Assembly: GCA_011052055.1 (NCBI GenBank)
Contig: DRJW01000155.1
Coordinates: 1-10,986 of the forward strand
Origin: Nitrospirota bacterium
GTDB taxonomy: Bacteria; Nitrospinota_A; UBA7883
Length of the DNA stretch: 10,986 nt
Direction of reading: 5' to 3'
Part shown: piece after piece, positions 1-6,694 of the stretch
How the letters are laid out: each line of letters opens with the position of its first letter
How positions within the stretch are numbered: position 1 is the stretch's first letter
Notes under the pieces: generated by a model
Told to the model about the DNA's origin: nothing
What the model saw: only the letters and a program-made list of their open reading frames with translations
Databases searched by the model: none
Made by a program: the position numbers and the translations under genes

Positions 1-45
1 ATGGAGCTTGCTTTACCAGTCACGAAATGGAGGAGCGTACCGTGA
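1..45 (+). CDS. 3' end of an upstream gene (14 codons visible)
   Basis: Frame 1 is open from the window edge and ends at TGA (43-45), giving only ...LPVTKWRSVP. The stop overlaps the GTG of the next gene as GTGA, the classic 4-bp overlap of translationally coupled operon genes. A good Shine-Dalgarno for the next gene lies inside it. In MoxR / DUF58 / BatA operons the gene before batA is often a DUF58 or DUF4381 protein, but 14 residues are too few to identify it. That it is coding rests on the overlap geometry alone. Confidence 0.5.
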   Translation: MELALPVTKWRSVP

Positions 46-1097
46 GGCTTCACGACCCTGCCTGGCTTTACGCCTTGATGGCTCTCCCCCTGCTGGGTAT
101 CGTCTCGTGGTGGGGCGTTAAAAAAGGATCGGAGGTTTTTGGCCGTTTTGTGTCGGCGCGGATATCGCCGAAGCTTATTCCGGGCGGGCTCGACACCCGG
201 CGCAGTATCCGGATCGTGGTTTTAACGCTTAGCGCCGCTCTCATACTCATCGCGCTATCGAGGCCCCAGTACGGCGTGAAACCGATGCGTGTAAAACGGG
301 CGGGGATCGACCTGATAATCGCGCTGGACACTTCCAAAAGTATGTCGGCCCGCGATGTGAAACCGAGCAGGATAGAGCGCGCTCGAAACGAGACGATAAG
401 ACTGGTTTCTTCTTTGGCCGGAAACCGGATTGGCCTTATCGCTTTCGCCGGGGACAGTTTCATCGAATGTCCCCTGACGCTCGACATGGGGGCTGTAAGA
501 ATGATCCTCGACACCATAAATGTGGGCGCGATTCCCTCCCCCGGCACTGCTATCGCCGAAGCCATATACGACTCCATCAAGGCTTTTAAAACCAGCAAGG
601 CAAAGACAAAGGCTTTGATACTGATAACAGACGGCGAAAGCCTCAGCGGAGATATCAAGACTTCAGCCAAAGCGGCCAAAAAAGCGGGATTGAAAATATT
701 CCCCATCGGAATAGGATCGACAGCAGGCGCGCCTATACCGATGTTCGATGAAAATGGGGGGATCACAGGATACAAAAAGGACAATAACGGCAAGTTGATC
801 CTTACCCATCTGGATGTAGGCGCGCTGAAAACAATCGCCGACGCTACCGGCGGTCAGTTTTTTGTATCGCAAGGAGAAAGTCTCGACCTGTCGAAACTTG
901 TAAAAAGCCTTCAGGGAATGGAGAAGACCGATATCACATCATTAGAATTCACAGAATACGAAGAGCGATACCAGCCGGTGATCCTTGTCGCGCTCCTTCT
1001 GCTGACGGCGGAATATATCTTGTCAACCGCAAGGATCGGAGGGATTAAACCTCATGGTTTAACAGGCGATGACGTGACGGATAAAGATACCGAATAG
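42..1097 (+). CDS. BatA-like von Willebrand factor A membrane protein
   Basis: Inner-membrane protein with a periplasm-side or cytosolic VWA domain, of the type found in MoxR/Bat ('aerotolerance') operons, where a MoxR AAA+ ATPase is thought to work with VWA partners. The exact role is not known. Layout from the GTG start (351 aa): membrane helix about residues 8-24, a second at 56-73, a VWA domain about 88-270 and a C-terminal helix about 312-329 with a short charged tail. The MIDAS metal site is complete: DTSKS (D96, S98, S100), T169 in PSPGTA and D197 in ITDGES. I chose GTG at 42 over ATG at 27 because GGAGGAG (29-35) sits 6 nt upstream of the GTG and overlaps the ATG itself. The GTG also overlaps the previous stop by 4 bp. 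Length and two N-terminal helices fit BatA. The usual BatB partner is not downstream. Family call firm, function tentative. Confidence 0.88.
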   Translation: MRLHDPAWLYALMALPLLGIVSWWGVKKGSEVFGRFVSARISPKLIPGGLDTRRSIRIVVLTLSAALILIALSRPQYGVKPMRVKRAGIDLIIALDTSKSMSARDVKPSRIERARNETIRLVSSLAGNRIGLIAFAGDSFIECPLTLDMGAVRMILDTINVGAIPSPGTAIAEAIYDSIKAFKTSKAKTKALILITDGESLSGDIKTSAKAAKKAGLKIFPIGIGSTAGAPIPMFDENGGITGYKKDNNGKLILTHLDVGALKTIADATGGQFFVSQGESLDLSKLVKSLQGMEKTDITSLEFTEYEERYQPVILVALLLLTAEYILSTARIGGIKPHGLTGDDVTDKDTE

Positions 1098-1237
1098 TTA
1101 CAATGGTTTTTCCATTTGACCGCACACGAATACCGTCGTATTTTATATTTATACGGTTAAGGAAATGCGCGCGAAGGCAGTAAAGGAAACCACTAGTGAG
1201 CGTTCAAAAGGCAATCGTTGCCACCAGCGTCAGGGAT

Positions 1238-1341
1238 TGTCATGCCGGACTCGATCCGGCATCTCGCTTCACCCAATATACGCTAAAATATACTGTAGTT
1301 TTGTGAGCTAGAGAGATTCCGGCTCGTGGGCCGGAATGACA
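1238..1341. repeat. ~104-bp miniature element with terminal inverted repeats and two hairpins
   Basis: The ends are TGTCATGCCGG (1238-1248) and CCGGAATGACA (1331-1341), inverted copies with one mismatch in 11. Each end is itself a hairpin. ATGCCGGA/TCCGGCAT (1242-1262) has an 8-bp stem and loop CTCGA. ATTCCGGC/GCCGGAAT (1316-1337) has an 8-bp stem and a 6-nt loop. About 50 bp of AT-rich sequence lies between them. This is the shape of non-autonomous repeats of the REP/BIME or MITE kind, common between genes in proteobacteria. No target-site duplication is evident to me. It carries no gene. Confidence 0.7.
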
Positions 1342-1382
1342 GTATCACCCCCCGGGGTTTATATTATTTCCCTACTCTCAGT

Positions 1383-1552
1383 CCAGGGGTTTACACCCTT
1401 GGCTAAATCGTTGCGCCCTTAACGGGCTATAGAAAGGTCACGCTCTTACATGGCTATAAAAAGATAAGCCCCATCGGGGCGAGATACATTAGCCAGTGGC
1501 GTGAGCCTCTGGATACACAACAAATAACAAACGAAAAGCTCCATCGGAGCGA
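1383..1552. repeat. Series of short hairpins, two alternating types
   Basis: Two hairpin types alternate. Type A: CCAGGGGT-TTAC-ACCCTTGG (1383-1402, one G-T pair) and CCAGTGGC-GTGA-GCCTCTGG (1493-1512, one mismatch). Type B: GCCC-TTAAC-GGGC (1415-1427), GCCCCATCGGGGC (1468-1480) and GCTCCATCGGAGC (1538-1550). The last two share the context AGC-CCATCGG-GCGA and differ by a C-to-T change matched by G-to-A on the other arm, so pairing is kept. I read this as two decayed copies of an A+B repeat unit plus an extra B hairpin. Whether it acts as RNA or as DNA is unknown. Confidence 0.6.
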
Positions 1553-1572
1553 AAGCTTCAAATCCGGGAGTT

Positions 1573-2856
1573 TTATTTTCGCGCTGACATAACTTGATCA
1601 ATAAAATCTGCTGTATGTTTGACTGCAATATCGTAGCCCTGCCGGTTCAGGGCGTCGGTGAGCTGTAACTGGCACATGGGGCATGATGTGGCCACGACGC
1701 TGGCGCCGCTTTTTTTGATAGCCTCCGCTTTGGCTCTACCGATATCCATCGACATGTCGTAATATTCAAGGCCGAACGCTCCCGATCCTCCGCAACATGA
1801 ATCTGCGTTCTCCATTTCGACAAACTCCACGCCGGGCAGGTTTTTCAATATCAGGCGCGGCGCATCGCTGACACCGAGTCCTCGTTTTAGGTGGCACGGG
1901 TCATGATATGTTACTTTCAGTTTCTCGCCGGAGTTGTCGGCGGCCTTAAATTTCTTCTCCTCTCCAAGCTCCACAAGCAGGCTTTGAAAATCTATAACTT
2001 TGTCCGCCATTTCTTTTGCGCTGTTATCGTCAGGAAGAATCTGGCTATATGCGTGTTTAAGAACAGAGCCGCACGTAGCGCATGAAATCACTATCGCGTC
2101 CACATCGAGATTTTTAAAAGCTTCTCTATTTTTCATCGCAAGCTTTCGGGCCGTACTCATGTCGCCCGCGAAATAAGCGGGAGCGCCGCAACATACTTGC
2201 TCTTTGGGAAAAATCACCTCCACACCGGCATTGTTCAGTTTTTCTACGACATGAACTCCTGTTTCAGGATACGCAAGGTCTGTCATACATCCGCTAAAAT
2301 ACGCCACCCTCCGGACAGTTCTTTTCTCCACAGGTTTATTCACCTCTTTTAGTCTGGATCGAAGGCTTGATCGCAGAAGAGGCGGAGTCACCCGCGCATA
2401 GCCGTCCGGCGCATAGGGGAAATACCTGGCGATCATCTTGGGAGCCATCTTGTAAAACAAAGACGCGGCGCCTGTCAGTTTCGCAAGATAGTTAAGGCGC
2501 GTTGGATATGGTAAAACCTGCTCGTGGATAAAGCTTTCAATCCTGCCCTCTTTTTTTTCATCATAGATATGTGACCTGACAGCTGTGAAGATTTTCAGCG
2601 TGTCGACGCCGGGCGGGCATACAGTGGAGCAATTGAGGCATGAAAGGCAGAGAGAAAAATCTTTCGCGACTCTTTTTGAAAGCCCGATGCTCTCTTCGAG
2701 TATGCCTTTGGCGAGGCGGATTTTACCCCTGGCGGTCAGCGTTTCAGAGAAAGAGAGCTCATAGGTGGGGCATCCTGCGTGACAGGCGGCGCATTTGACG
2801 CACTTGTCGATCTCATCAAGGACTGATTCGAGAAATTTGTACTTCATCCGTTTCAT
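1573..2856 (-). CDS. GlcF-like (Fe-S)-binding oxidoreductase subunit
   Basis: Cytosolic electron-transfer protein of the GlcF / heterodisulfide-reductase-subunit type (427 aa; GlcF is about 400). Two ferredoxin-like [4Fe-4S] motifs lie at the N terminus: C19, C22, C25, C29 followed by Pro, and C70, C73, C76, C80 followed by Pro. Two CCG (cysteine-rich) domains follow: SGC near 190, CCG at 222-224 with CATC at 259-262, then DPCH near 320, CCGG near 357 and SCPMC near 396. In GlcF the partner is the FAD subunit GlcD, oxidising glycolate or lactate. No FAD subunit is in this window, so the substrate is open. It is third in the ileS-lspA operon, 24 bp after lspA and in the same frame as it. ATG at 2856 is preceded in frame by the lspA stop. 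No clear Shine-Dalgarno is visible, and M4 is an alternative start. The family is clear; the symbol glcF is not justified without glcD. Confidence 0.88.
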   Translation of the reverse strand: MKRMKYKFLESVLDEIDKCVKCAACHAGCPTYELSFSETLTARGKIRLAKGILEESIGLSKRVAKDFSLCLSCLNCSTVCPPGVDTLKIFTAVRSHIYDEKKEGRIESFIHEQVLPYPTRLNYLAKLTGAASLFYKMAPKMIARYFPYAPDGYARVTPPLLRSSLRSRLKEVNKPVEKRTVRRVAYFSGCMTDLAYPETGVHVVEKLNNAGVEVIFPKEQVCCGAPAYFAGDMSTARKLAMKNREAFKNLDVDAIVISCATCGSVLKHAYSQILPDDNSAKEMADKVIDFQSLLVELGEEKKFKAADNSGEKLKVTYHDPCHLKRGLGVSDAPRLILKNLPGVEFVEMENADSCCGGSGAFGLEYYDMSMDIGRAKAEAIKKSGASVVATSCPMCQLQLTDALNRQGYDIAVKHTADFIDQVMSARK

Positions 2857-2880
2857 TATAGCAACGCATTGCGAGCGCCG

Positions 2881-3426
2881 CTATTTCTGGCTATCGGAAC
2901 CGGATGAATCTTTGTCCGAACCTGCGCCGAGAAATATCAGCGCGTAGGATAAAATAACTACTCCCGTTGTAATGAGGGAATCGGCCACGTTAAAAGCGGG
3001 CCAATAATGATCGCCCACGTAAAAAAGAAGAAAATCGGTGACGGCTCCATCTCTTATCCTGTCCGCCAGGTTTCCCAGCGCCCCTGTCCCGATCATCACA
3101 AGCGCCACTTTTCCCATGCGGTCTTCTGACGCCATCGACCGGTAGAGCGTAACGATGATGATAAGAGCGATTACGGTAAAAACTGTAAAACCTCTCTGAA
3201 TCCACACGCTGTCTATCTGGGAAAACATCCCGAAAGCAGAGCCTCTGTTCTTGATGTAGGTCAGATCAAAATAACCTGCGATTACCGGTAATCTCTCGCC
3301 AAGAACAAAAGACGATTCGATCAGCCGCTTTGTAAACTGATCGATTATTACAAATGCAGAGACGAAAGCCGGAATAATGAATATTTTCGAGGAGACGCCG
3401 CAGTTGATATTTTTATTTTCAGTCAT
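2881..3426 (-). CDS. lspA: Lipoprotein signal peptidase (signal peptidase II)
   Basis: Inner-membrane aspartyl protease that removes the signal peptide from diacylglyceryl-modified prolipoproteins. At 181 aa it is slightly longer than usual (about 160-170), the extra part being a polar Ser/Asp tail after residue 168. Conserved blocks in order: D29 in helix 1 (IIDQFTK), NRGSAFG at 60-66, GALGNLADR at 115-123, VTDF with catalytic D131, and FNVADS with catalytic D149. The 18-residue spacing of the two aspartates fits the family. Four hydrophobic helices lie about 14-32, 80-95, 105-120 and 150-168. The ATG follows the ileS stop directly (TAGATG) with no clear Shine-Dalgarno, so translation is probably coupled to ileS. 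The ileS-lspA order is a well-known bacterial arrangement. Confidence 0.96.
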   Translation of the reverse strand: MTENKNINCGVSSKIFIIPAFVSAFVIIDQFTKRLIESSFVLGERLPVIAGYFDLTYIKNRGSAFGMFSQIDSVWIQRGFTVFTVIALIIIVTLYRSMASEDRMGKVALVMIGTGALGNLADRIRDGAVTDFLLFYVGDHYWPAFNVADSLITTGVVILSYALIFLGAGSDKDSSGSDSQK

Positions 3427-6219
3427 CTACGAATCGCCAAGATGGGAGACGCACCTGGAGCAGATAAGAGGATGCTCATCCGATTCGCCGACGGTGGCGC
3501 TGTAGTTCCAGCACCGGGCGCACTTTTCGCCTTCCGCCCTGACAACTTTTACCGTAAGACCCGGCGCGTTTTCACTTCTGAACAGATTATCGCCCCCCGA
3601 ATCCTCAACCAATTCCACCTGAGACACGATAAAAATAAATGGAAGCTCCCCCAAGTGTGACTCCAGCAGGCGCCGATCCTCTTGAAAGGCGGAAAGCGCA
3701 AGCTTGGCGTCCAATGAATGGCCGATTAATTTTTCTTTGCGGACGGTTTCCAGCGCCTGGCTCACCTCGCCTCTTATTGTGATTATTCTTTCCCACTCAT
3801 CCATTAATGTCTCGTACATATCGGCGTACTTAGGCTCTGGAAAGCGCGCCAGGTGAACGCTCTTTTCCCTCTTGTCTGGATCGCCGGGAATATAGTCCCA
3901 CGCCTCCTCCGAAGTAAACGAAAGAACGGGCGACATGAGTTTTAGCAGTCCGATAGTTATGTCGTAGAGAGTAGACTGGGCGGAACGGCGCCCCGCGCTT
4001 GCCTTTGGATATGTGTAGAGCCTGTCCTTGATTATATCGAGATAGAACGAGCTTAAATCGACCACACAAAAATTATGAACCGCGTGATAGAAAACATGAA
4101 ATTCATACCTGTCGAACGCTTCGGTTATTTTGCGGATCAGTTTATGAAACTTTATGAGTATCACTCTGTCGAGCTCCAGCCTGTCTTCGAATTTAACCAT
4201 ATCCTGCGCCGGATCGAAATCGGAAGTGGCTCCGAGCATGAACCTTACGGTATTCCTGATTTTCCTGTAGGCTTCCGTCAGCCGTCTTAATATTTCATCT
4301 GACAGGCGCACATCCTCCCTGTAATCCTCACTTGCGACCCAAAGCCTTATTATCTCGGCTCCGTACCGATCTATGATAGTTTGAGGAGCGATGGTGTTAC
4401 CTCTTGATTTACTCATTTTCTCGCCCGACCCGTACAGAACATAACCATGAGTAAGAGCCGTCCTGTAGGGCGCCTCCCCCCTTGTCCCGACGGAGGTCAG
4501 AAGCGATGTGTGAAACCAGCCCCGGTGCTGGTCGCTCCCTTCAAGGTACAAGTCTGCGGGCCAGCCCAGCCTTTCATCCCGATCCAGCGCCAGAGTGTGG
4601 GACACACCGGAGTCGAACCAGACATCAAGGATATCCCGGCCCTTGCTAAAGTTTTTGCCACCACATTTTTTGCATTCCGCCGAAGACGGCAAAAGCTCGT
4701 CCGCCGGTTTGTCGAACCAGATGTCTACTCCATCCTTCTCCATCCTGCCGGCCACATGGTTCGCTGTCTCCTCATCGAATAATACTTCGTCGCACTTTTC
4801 GCAATAAAAAGCTATGATCGGAACTCCCCACACTCTCTGCCGCGATACGCACCAGTCGGGCCGGTTTTCGATCATGCCGTATATTCTTTCCTCTCCCCAT
4901 TTCGGAATCCATTTGATACTGCGAACGGTTTCGAGAGCTTTTTTTCTCAGATCGTTGGTCTTCATCGATATGAACCACTGAGCGGTGGCGCGGAATATAA
5001 TGGGCTTCCTGCATCGCCAACAGTGGGGATAAGAGTGAGTTATCTCATCGACCGCCATCAGGCTTCCGTTTTCCCTGAGCAGAGTGATGATCGGCTCGTT
5101 CGCCTTCCATACGTTCATCCCCGCAAAATGCGGTGTATCCGAAACGAATTTCCCTCTGGAATCGACCGGGTTAAATACTTCCAGGCCGTATTTACGCCCC
5201 ACCACATAGTCATCCTGGCCGTGACCGGGCGCCGTATGCACACATCCTGTGCCCTGCTCCAATGTGACGTGATGGCCATTGATGACAAGAGAATCTTTGT
5301 CAAGAAACGGATGCCTGGCGGTCATCATGTCTAGCTGTGCGCCTTTGAATGTTTTGACGGTTTGATAATCAGAAAGGCCGAATGTTTTCATGCAATCTTC
5401 TGTCAAGTCCTGCGCCATTATCAGCGTCTGCGAGCCTGCGGTGACGGCGTTATATGTGAAGCCGGGATGGAGGCAGACGGCCAGGTTCGCCGGAAGCGTC
5501 CAGGGAGTGGTTGTCCAGATGACAAGATAAGTTGAATCTTGGGGAAGCCCCAGCTTTCCCGCGTCGTCGCCCGCTAGTTTAAACCGGACAAAGATCGAGG
5601 GCGATGTATGGTCGCCATACTCCACTTCCGCTTCGGCAAGCGCCGTCCCACATGATATACACCAATGCACCGGTTTGAAATCACGGTAGAGCGATCCGGA
5701 GACGAGGAATTTGATGAGCTCGCGGACGATGCCCATCTCGTATTCATGGCTCATGGTCAGATACGGGTTTTCCCAGTCGCCTAAAACGCCCAGACGGATG
5801 AACTCCTCTTTTTGTATCGCCACATACTTCTCGGCGTAGGCCCGGCATTCGGCCCTTTTTTGGGAAGGACTCATCGATCCTTTCGATTTACCCAGTTTTT
5901 TGTCGACCTGATGCTCTATGGGCAGGCCGTGGCAATCCCAACCGGGAACGTAAGGAGCAAAATATCCACTTTGCGATTTGGCTTTTATGATTATATCTTT
6001 CAGAATTTTATTTAAAGCGTGGCCGCTATGGATGTTTCCGTTGGCATATGGCGGGCCGTCATGGAGAATGAACCTCTCGCGCCCTTCGCCCCTCTTTACC
6101 AGCAGACCGTAAAGGTCGATATCGGCCCATTTTTCCAGGGTCTCCAGCTCTTTTTTGGCGAGATTAGCCTTCATGGGAAAATCTGTTTTGGGCAGGTTTA
6201 AAGTATCTTTATAATCCAT
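3427..6219 (-). CDS. ileS: Isoleucyl-tRNA synthetase
   Basis: Cytosolic class I synthetase charging tRNA-Ile with isoleucine, with proofreading of valine. At 930 aa it is close to the E. coli-type enzyme (938). The HIGH motif is HSGH at 64-67 in PYANGNIHSGH, and KMSKS is exact at 601-605. WDCHGLPIE follows the HIGH region. The editing (CP1) domain shows TTTPWTLPANLAV and HTAPGHGQDDY. The C-terminal zinc finger is complete with C900, C903, C920 and C923. This is the bacterial type rather than the eukaryote-like, mupirocin-resistant type, judged from this zinc finger and length. It is first gene of a minus-strand operon with lspA and a GlcF-like gene. ATG at 6219 fits the family N terminus, but I see no Shine-Dalgarno. 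A terminator-shaped hairpin and a tiny reading frame lie just upstream and may control it. Confidence 0.97.
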   Translation of the reverse strand: MDYKDTLNLPKTDFPMKANLAKKELETLEKWADIDLYGLLVKRGEGRERFILHDGPPYANGNIHSGHALNKILKDIIIKAKSQSGYFAPYVPGWDCHGLPIEHQVDKKLGKSKGSMSPSQKRAECRAYAEKYVAIQKEEFIRLGVLGDWENPYLTMSHEYEMGIVRELIKFLVSGSLYRDFKPVHWCISCGTALAEAEVEYGDHTSPSIFVRFKLAGDDAGKLGLPQDSTYLVIWTTTPWTLPANLAVCLHPGFTYNAVTAGSQTLIMAQDLTEDCMKTFGLSDYQTVKTFKGAQLDMMTARHPFLDKDSLVINGHHVTLEQGTGCVHTAPGHGQDDYVVGRKYGLEVFNPVDSRGKFVSDTPHFAGMNVWKANEPIITLLRENGSLMAVDEITHSYPHCWRCRKPIIFRATAQWFISMKTNDLRKKALETVRSIKWIPKWGEERIYGMIENRPDWCVSRQRVWGVPIIAFYCEKCDEVLFDEETANHVAGRMEKDGVDIWFDKPADELLPSSAECKKCGGKNFSKGRDILDVWFDSGVSHTLALDRDERLGWPADLYLEGSDQHRGWFHTSLLTSVGTRGEAPYRTALTHGYVLYGSGEKMSKSRGNTIAPQTIIDRYGAEIIRLWVASEDYREDVRLSDEILRRLTEAYRKIRNTVRFMLGATSDFDPAQDMVKFEDRLELDRVILIKFHKLIRKITEAFDRYEFHVFYHAVHNFCVVDLSSFYLDIIKDRLYTYPKASAGRRSAQSTLYDITIGLLKLMSPVLSFTSEEAWDYIPGDPDKREKSVHLARFPEPKYADMYETLMDEWERIITIRGEVSQALETVRKEKLIGHSLDAKLALSAFQEDRRLLESHLGELPFIFIVSQVELVEDSGGDNLFRSENAPGLTVKVVRAEGEKCARCWNYSATVGESDEHPLICSRCVSHLGDS

Positions 6220-6221
6220 CG

Positions 6222-6269
6222 TTAAGCCACAAAAAAAGGCCTTCCATATCCGACAGTCAGGAAAGCCAT
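6222..6269 (-). CDS. Possible 15-codon leader reading frame before ileS
   Basis: ATG at 6269 opens a frame reading MAFLTVGYGRPFFVA and stops with TAA at 6224-6222, 2 nt before the ileS ATG. It contains the whole terminator-like hairpin and its T-run (read as Pro-Phe-Phe). If translated, ribosomes would open the hairpin and could hand over to ileS, which has no visible Shine-Dalgarno of its own. Against it: no Shine-Dalgarno before this ATG, no isoleucine codon, and a frame this short arises easily by chance. Confidence 0.22.
   Translation of the reverse strand: MAFLTVGYGRPFFVA
6231..6267 (-). terminator. Intrinsic-terminator-like hairpin in the ileS leader (possible attenuator)
   Basis: Read on the minus strand: GGCTTTCC (6267-6260), a 14-nt loop, GGAAGGCC (6245-6238), then seven T's (6237-6231). 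The stem is 8 bp with one G-U pair. It lies between the proposed ileS promoter and the ileS start, 11 nt before the ATG. No gene upstream on this strand needs a terminator for more than 500 bp, which favours attenuation of ileS. I see no T-box consensus (AGGGTGG-type) or long structured specifier leader. Confidence 0.55.
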
Positions 6270-6298
6270 CTATTAATATACAAACGTCAGAAAATCAA

Positions 6299-6327
6299 AG
6301 AGTATCACCGGCTATAAAGAGTGTCAA
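6299..6327 (-). promoter_or_regulatory. Sigma70-type promoter for the ileS operon
   Basis: On the minus strand a perfect -35 TTGACA (6327-6322) is followed by a 17-bp spacer and TACTCT (6304-6299). The spacer ends TGA, so TG sits one base before the -10 (extended -10 form), offsetting the weak 3/6 hexamer. Start of transcription would fall near 6292, giving a leader of about 70 nt. Confidence 0.5.
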
Positions 6328-6384
6328 GGCGGGGTAGTTGTTTTGGCGGATATCTCTGATATTATAGATTTTGAACTGATTAGA

Positions 6385-6413
6385 TTGACATAACAGTAAA
6401 CCCTATTTAAGAT
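6385..6413 (+). promoter_or_regulatory. Sigma70-type promoter for the small Cys-rich gene
   Basis: Perfect -35 TTGACA (6385-6390), a 17-bp spacer, then TAAGAT (6408-6413, 4 of 6 matches to TATAAT). Transcription would start near 6420, only about 15 nt before the ATG at 6436. It is divergent from the ileS promoter about 60 bp away. Confidence 0.5.
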
Positions 6414-6435
6414 AATCGATTTTCAGATATTAATT

Positions 6436-6591
6436 ATGCCGGCTACGGAATGTGTCGTATGCGCCTGGCGCGCCACCTGTAACCTGAAGTTTCGATACGA
6501 GTCCTCGGAGCTTCATTGCAGGGAATACACGCGGGACGCTTCGCCGGAATTGAAAGAAAAGAAAACTGAAAGCAAAGAAGATACCGGCTGA
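6436..6591 (+). CDS. Small cysteine-rich protein with a C-x2-C-x-W-R motif
   Basis: A 51-residue reading frame that begins MPATECVVCAWRATC and ends in a Lys/Glu-rich tail. C6, C9, C15 and C28 are spaced like a small zinc- or iron-binding knuckle. The block C-x2-C-x-W-R-x2-C followed by Cys, Arg-Glu-Tyr and Thr-Arg-Asp resembles short conserved proteins I recall from deltaproteobacteria and Nitrospirae (pattern CxxCxWRxxC...CPEYTRD). I cannot confirm this by search, and no function is known to me. Support for being real: the metal-ligand-like cysteines, a well-placed promoter, and a coding-like composition. Against: no evident Shine-Dalgarno before the ATG, possibly because the leader is very short. 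No other ATG is available upstream in frame. Confidence 0.62.
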   Translation: MPATECVVCAWRATCNLKFRYESSELHCREYTRDASPELKEKKTESKEDTG

Positions 6592-6612
6592 AGGCAGTAA
6601 CAACTTACGGTT

Positions 6613-6660
6613 GGGACAGCTTGTGGCTGGGACAGCTTGTGGCTGGGACAGCTTGTGGCT
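6613..6660 (+). repeat. Three exact tandem copies of a 16-bp repeat
   Basis: The unit GGGACAGCTTGTGGCT occurs at 6613, 6629 and 6645 with no differences, flanked by partial matches (GGTT before, GGGA after). Each unit holds a small inverted repeat, AGC-TTGTG-GCT, with CAGC/GCTG across unit junctions. It lies between the small Cys-rich gene and the tRNA gene. Identical copies point to recent slippage or expansion, and copy number may vary between strains. Confidence 0.92.
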
Positions 6661-6694
6661 GGGATAATTTATCGCCGGTTTGATTAAATCGTGT

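Larger units (their letters stand above)
1098..1572. other. Gene-free, hairpin-rich intergenic region
   Basis: No convincing gene on either strand across 475 bp between the ends of two convergent genes. The region is dense in short inverted repeats. Apart from the two elements listed separately there is AATGG/CCATT at 1102-1116 right after the batA-like stop, ACCGT...ACGGT at 1132-1157, and a perfect GGCAA-TCG-TTGCC hairpin at 1210-1222. None is followed by a convincing T-run, so I do not call a Rho-independent terminator. One or more of these hairpins may nevertheless help end the converging transcripts. Confidence 0.7.

Noticed and set aside
68..793. 241-codon minus-strand open frame opposite the VWA gene
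   Set aside because: It is the shadow of a gene with intact MIDAS motifs and has no recognisable domain.
1383..1552. CRISPR array
   Set aside because: The repeats are unlike each other in length and spacing, lack regular unique spacers, and are better explained as separate hairpins; no cas genes nearby.
1446..1628. 60-codon minus-strand frame at the end of the GlcF-like gene
   Set aside because: It overlaps the GlcF-like gene end in another frame and runs through the hairpin repeats; no protein-like features.
6220..6435. T-box riboswitch upstream of ileS
   Set aside because: The leader after the proposed promoter is only about 70 nt and I find no AGGGTGG-type antiterminator motif or specifier stem; only the terminator hairpin is present.
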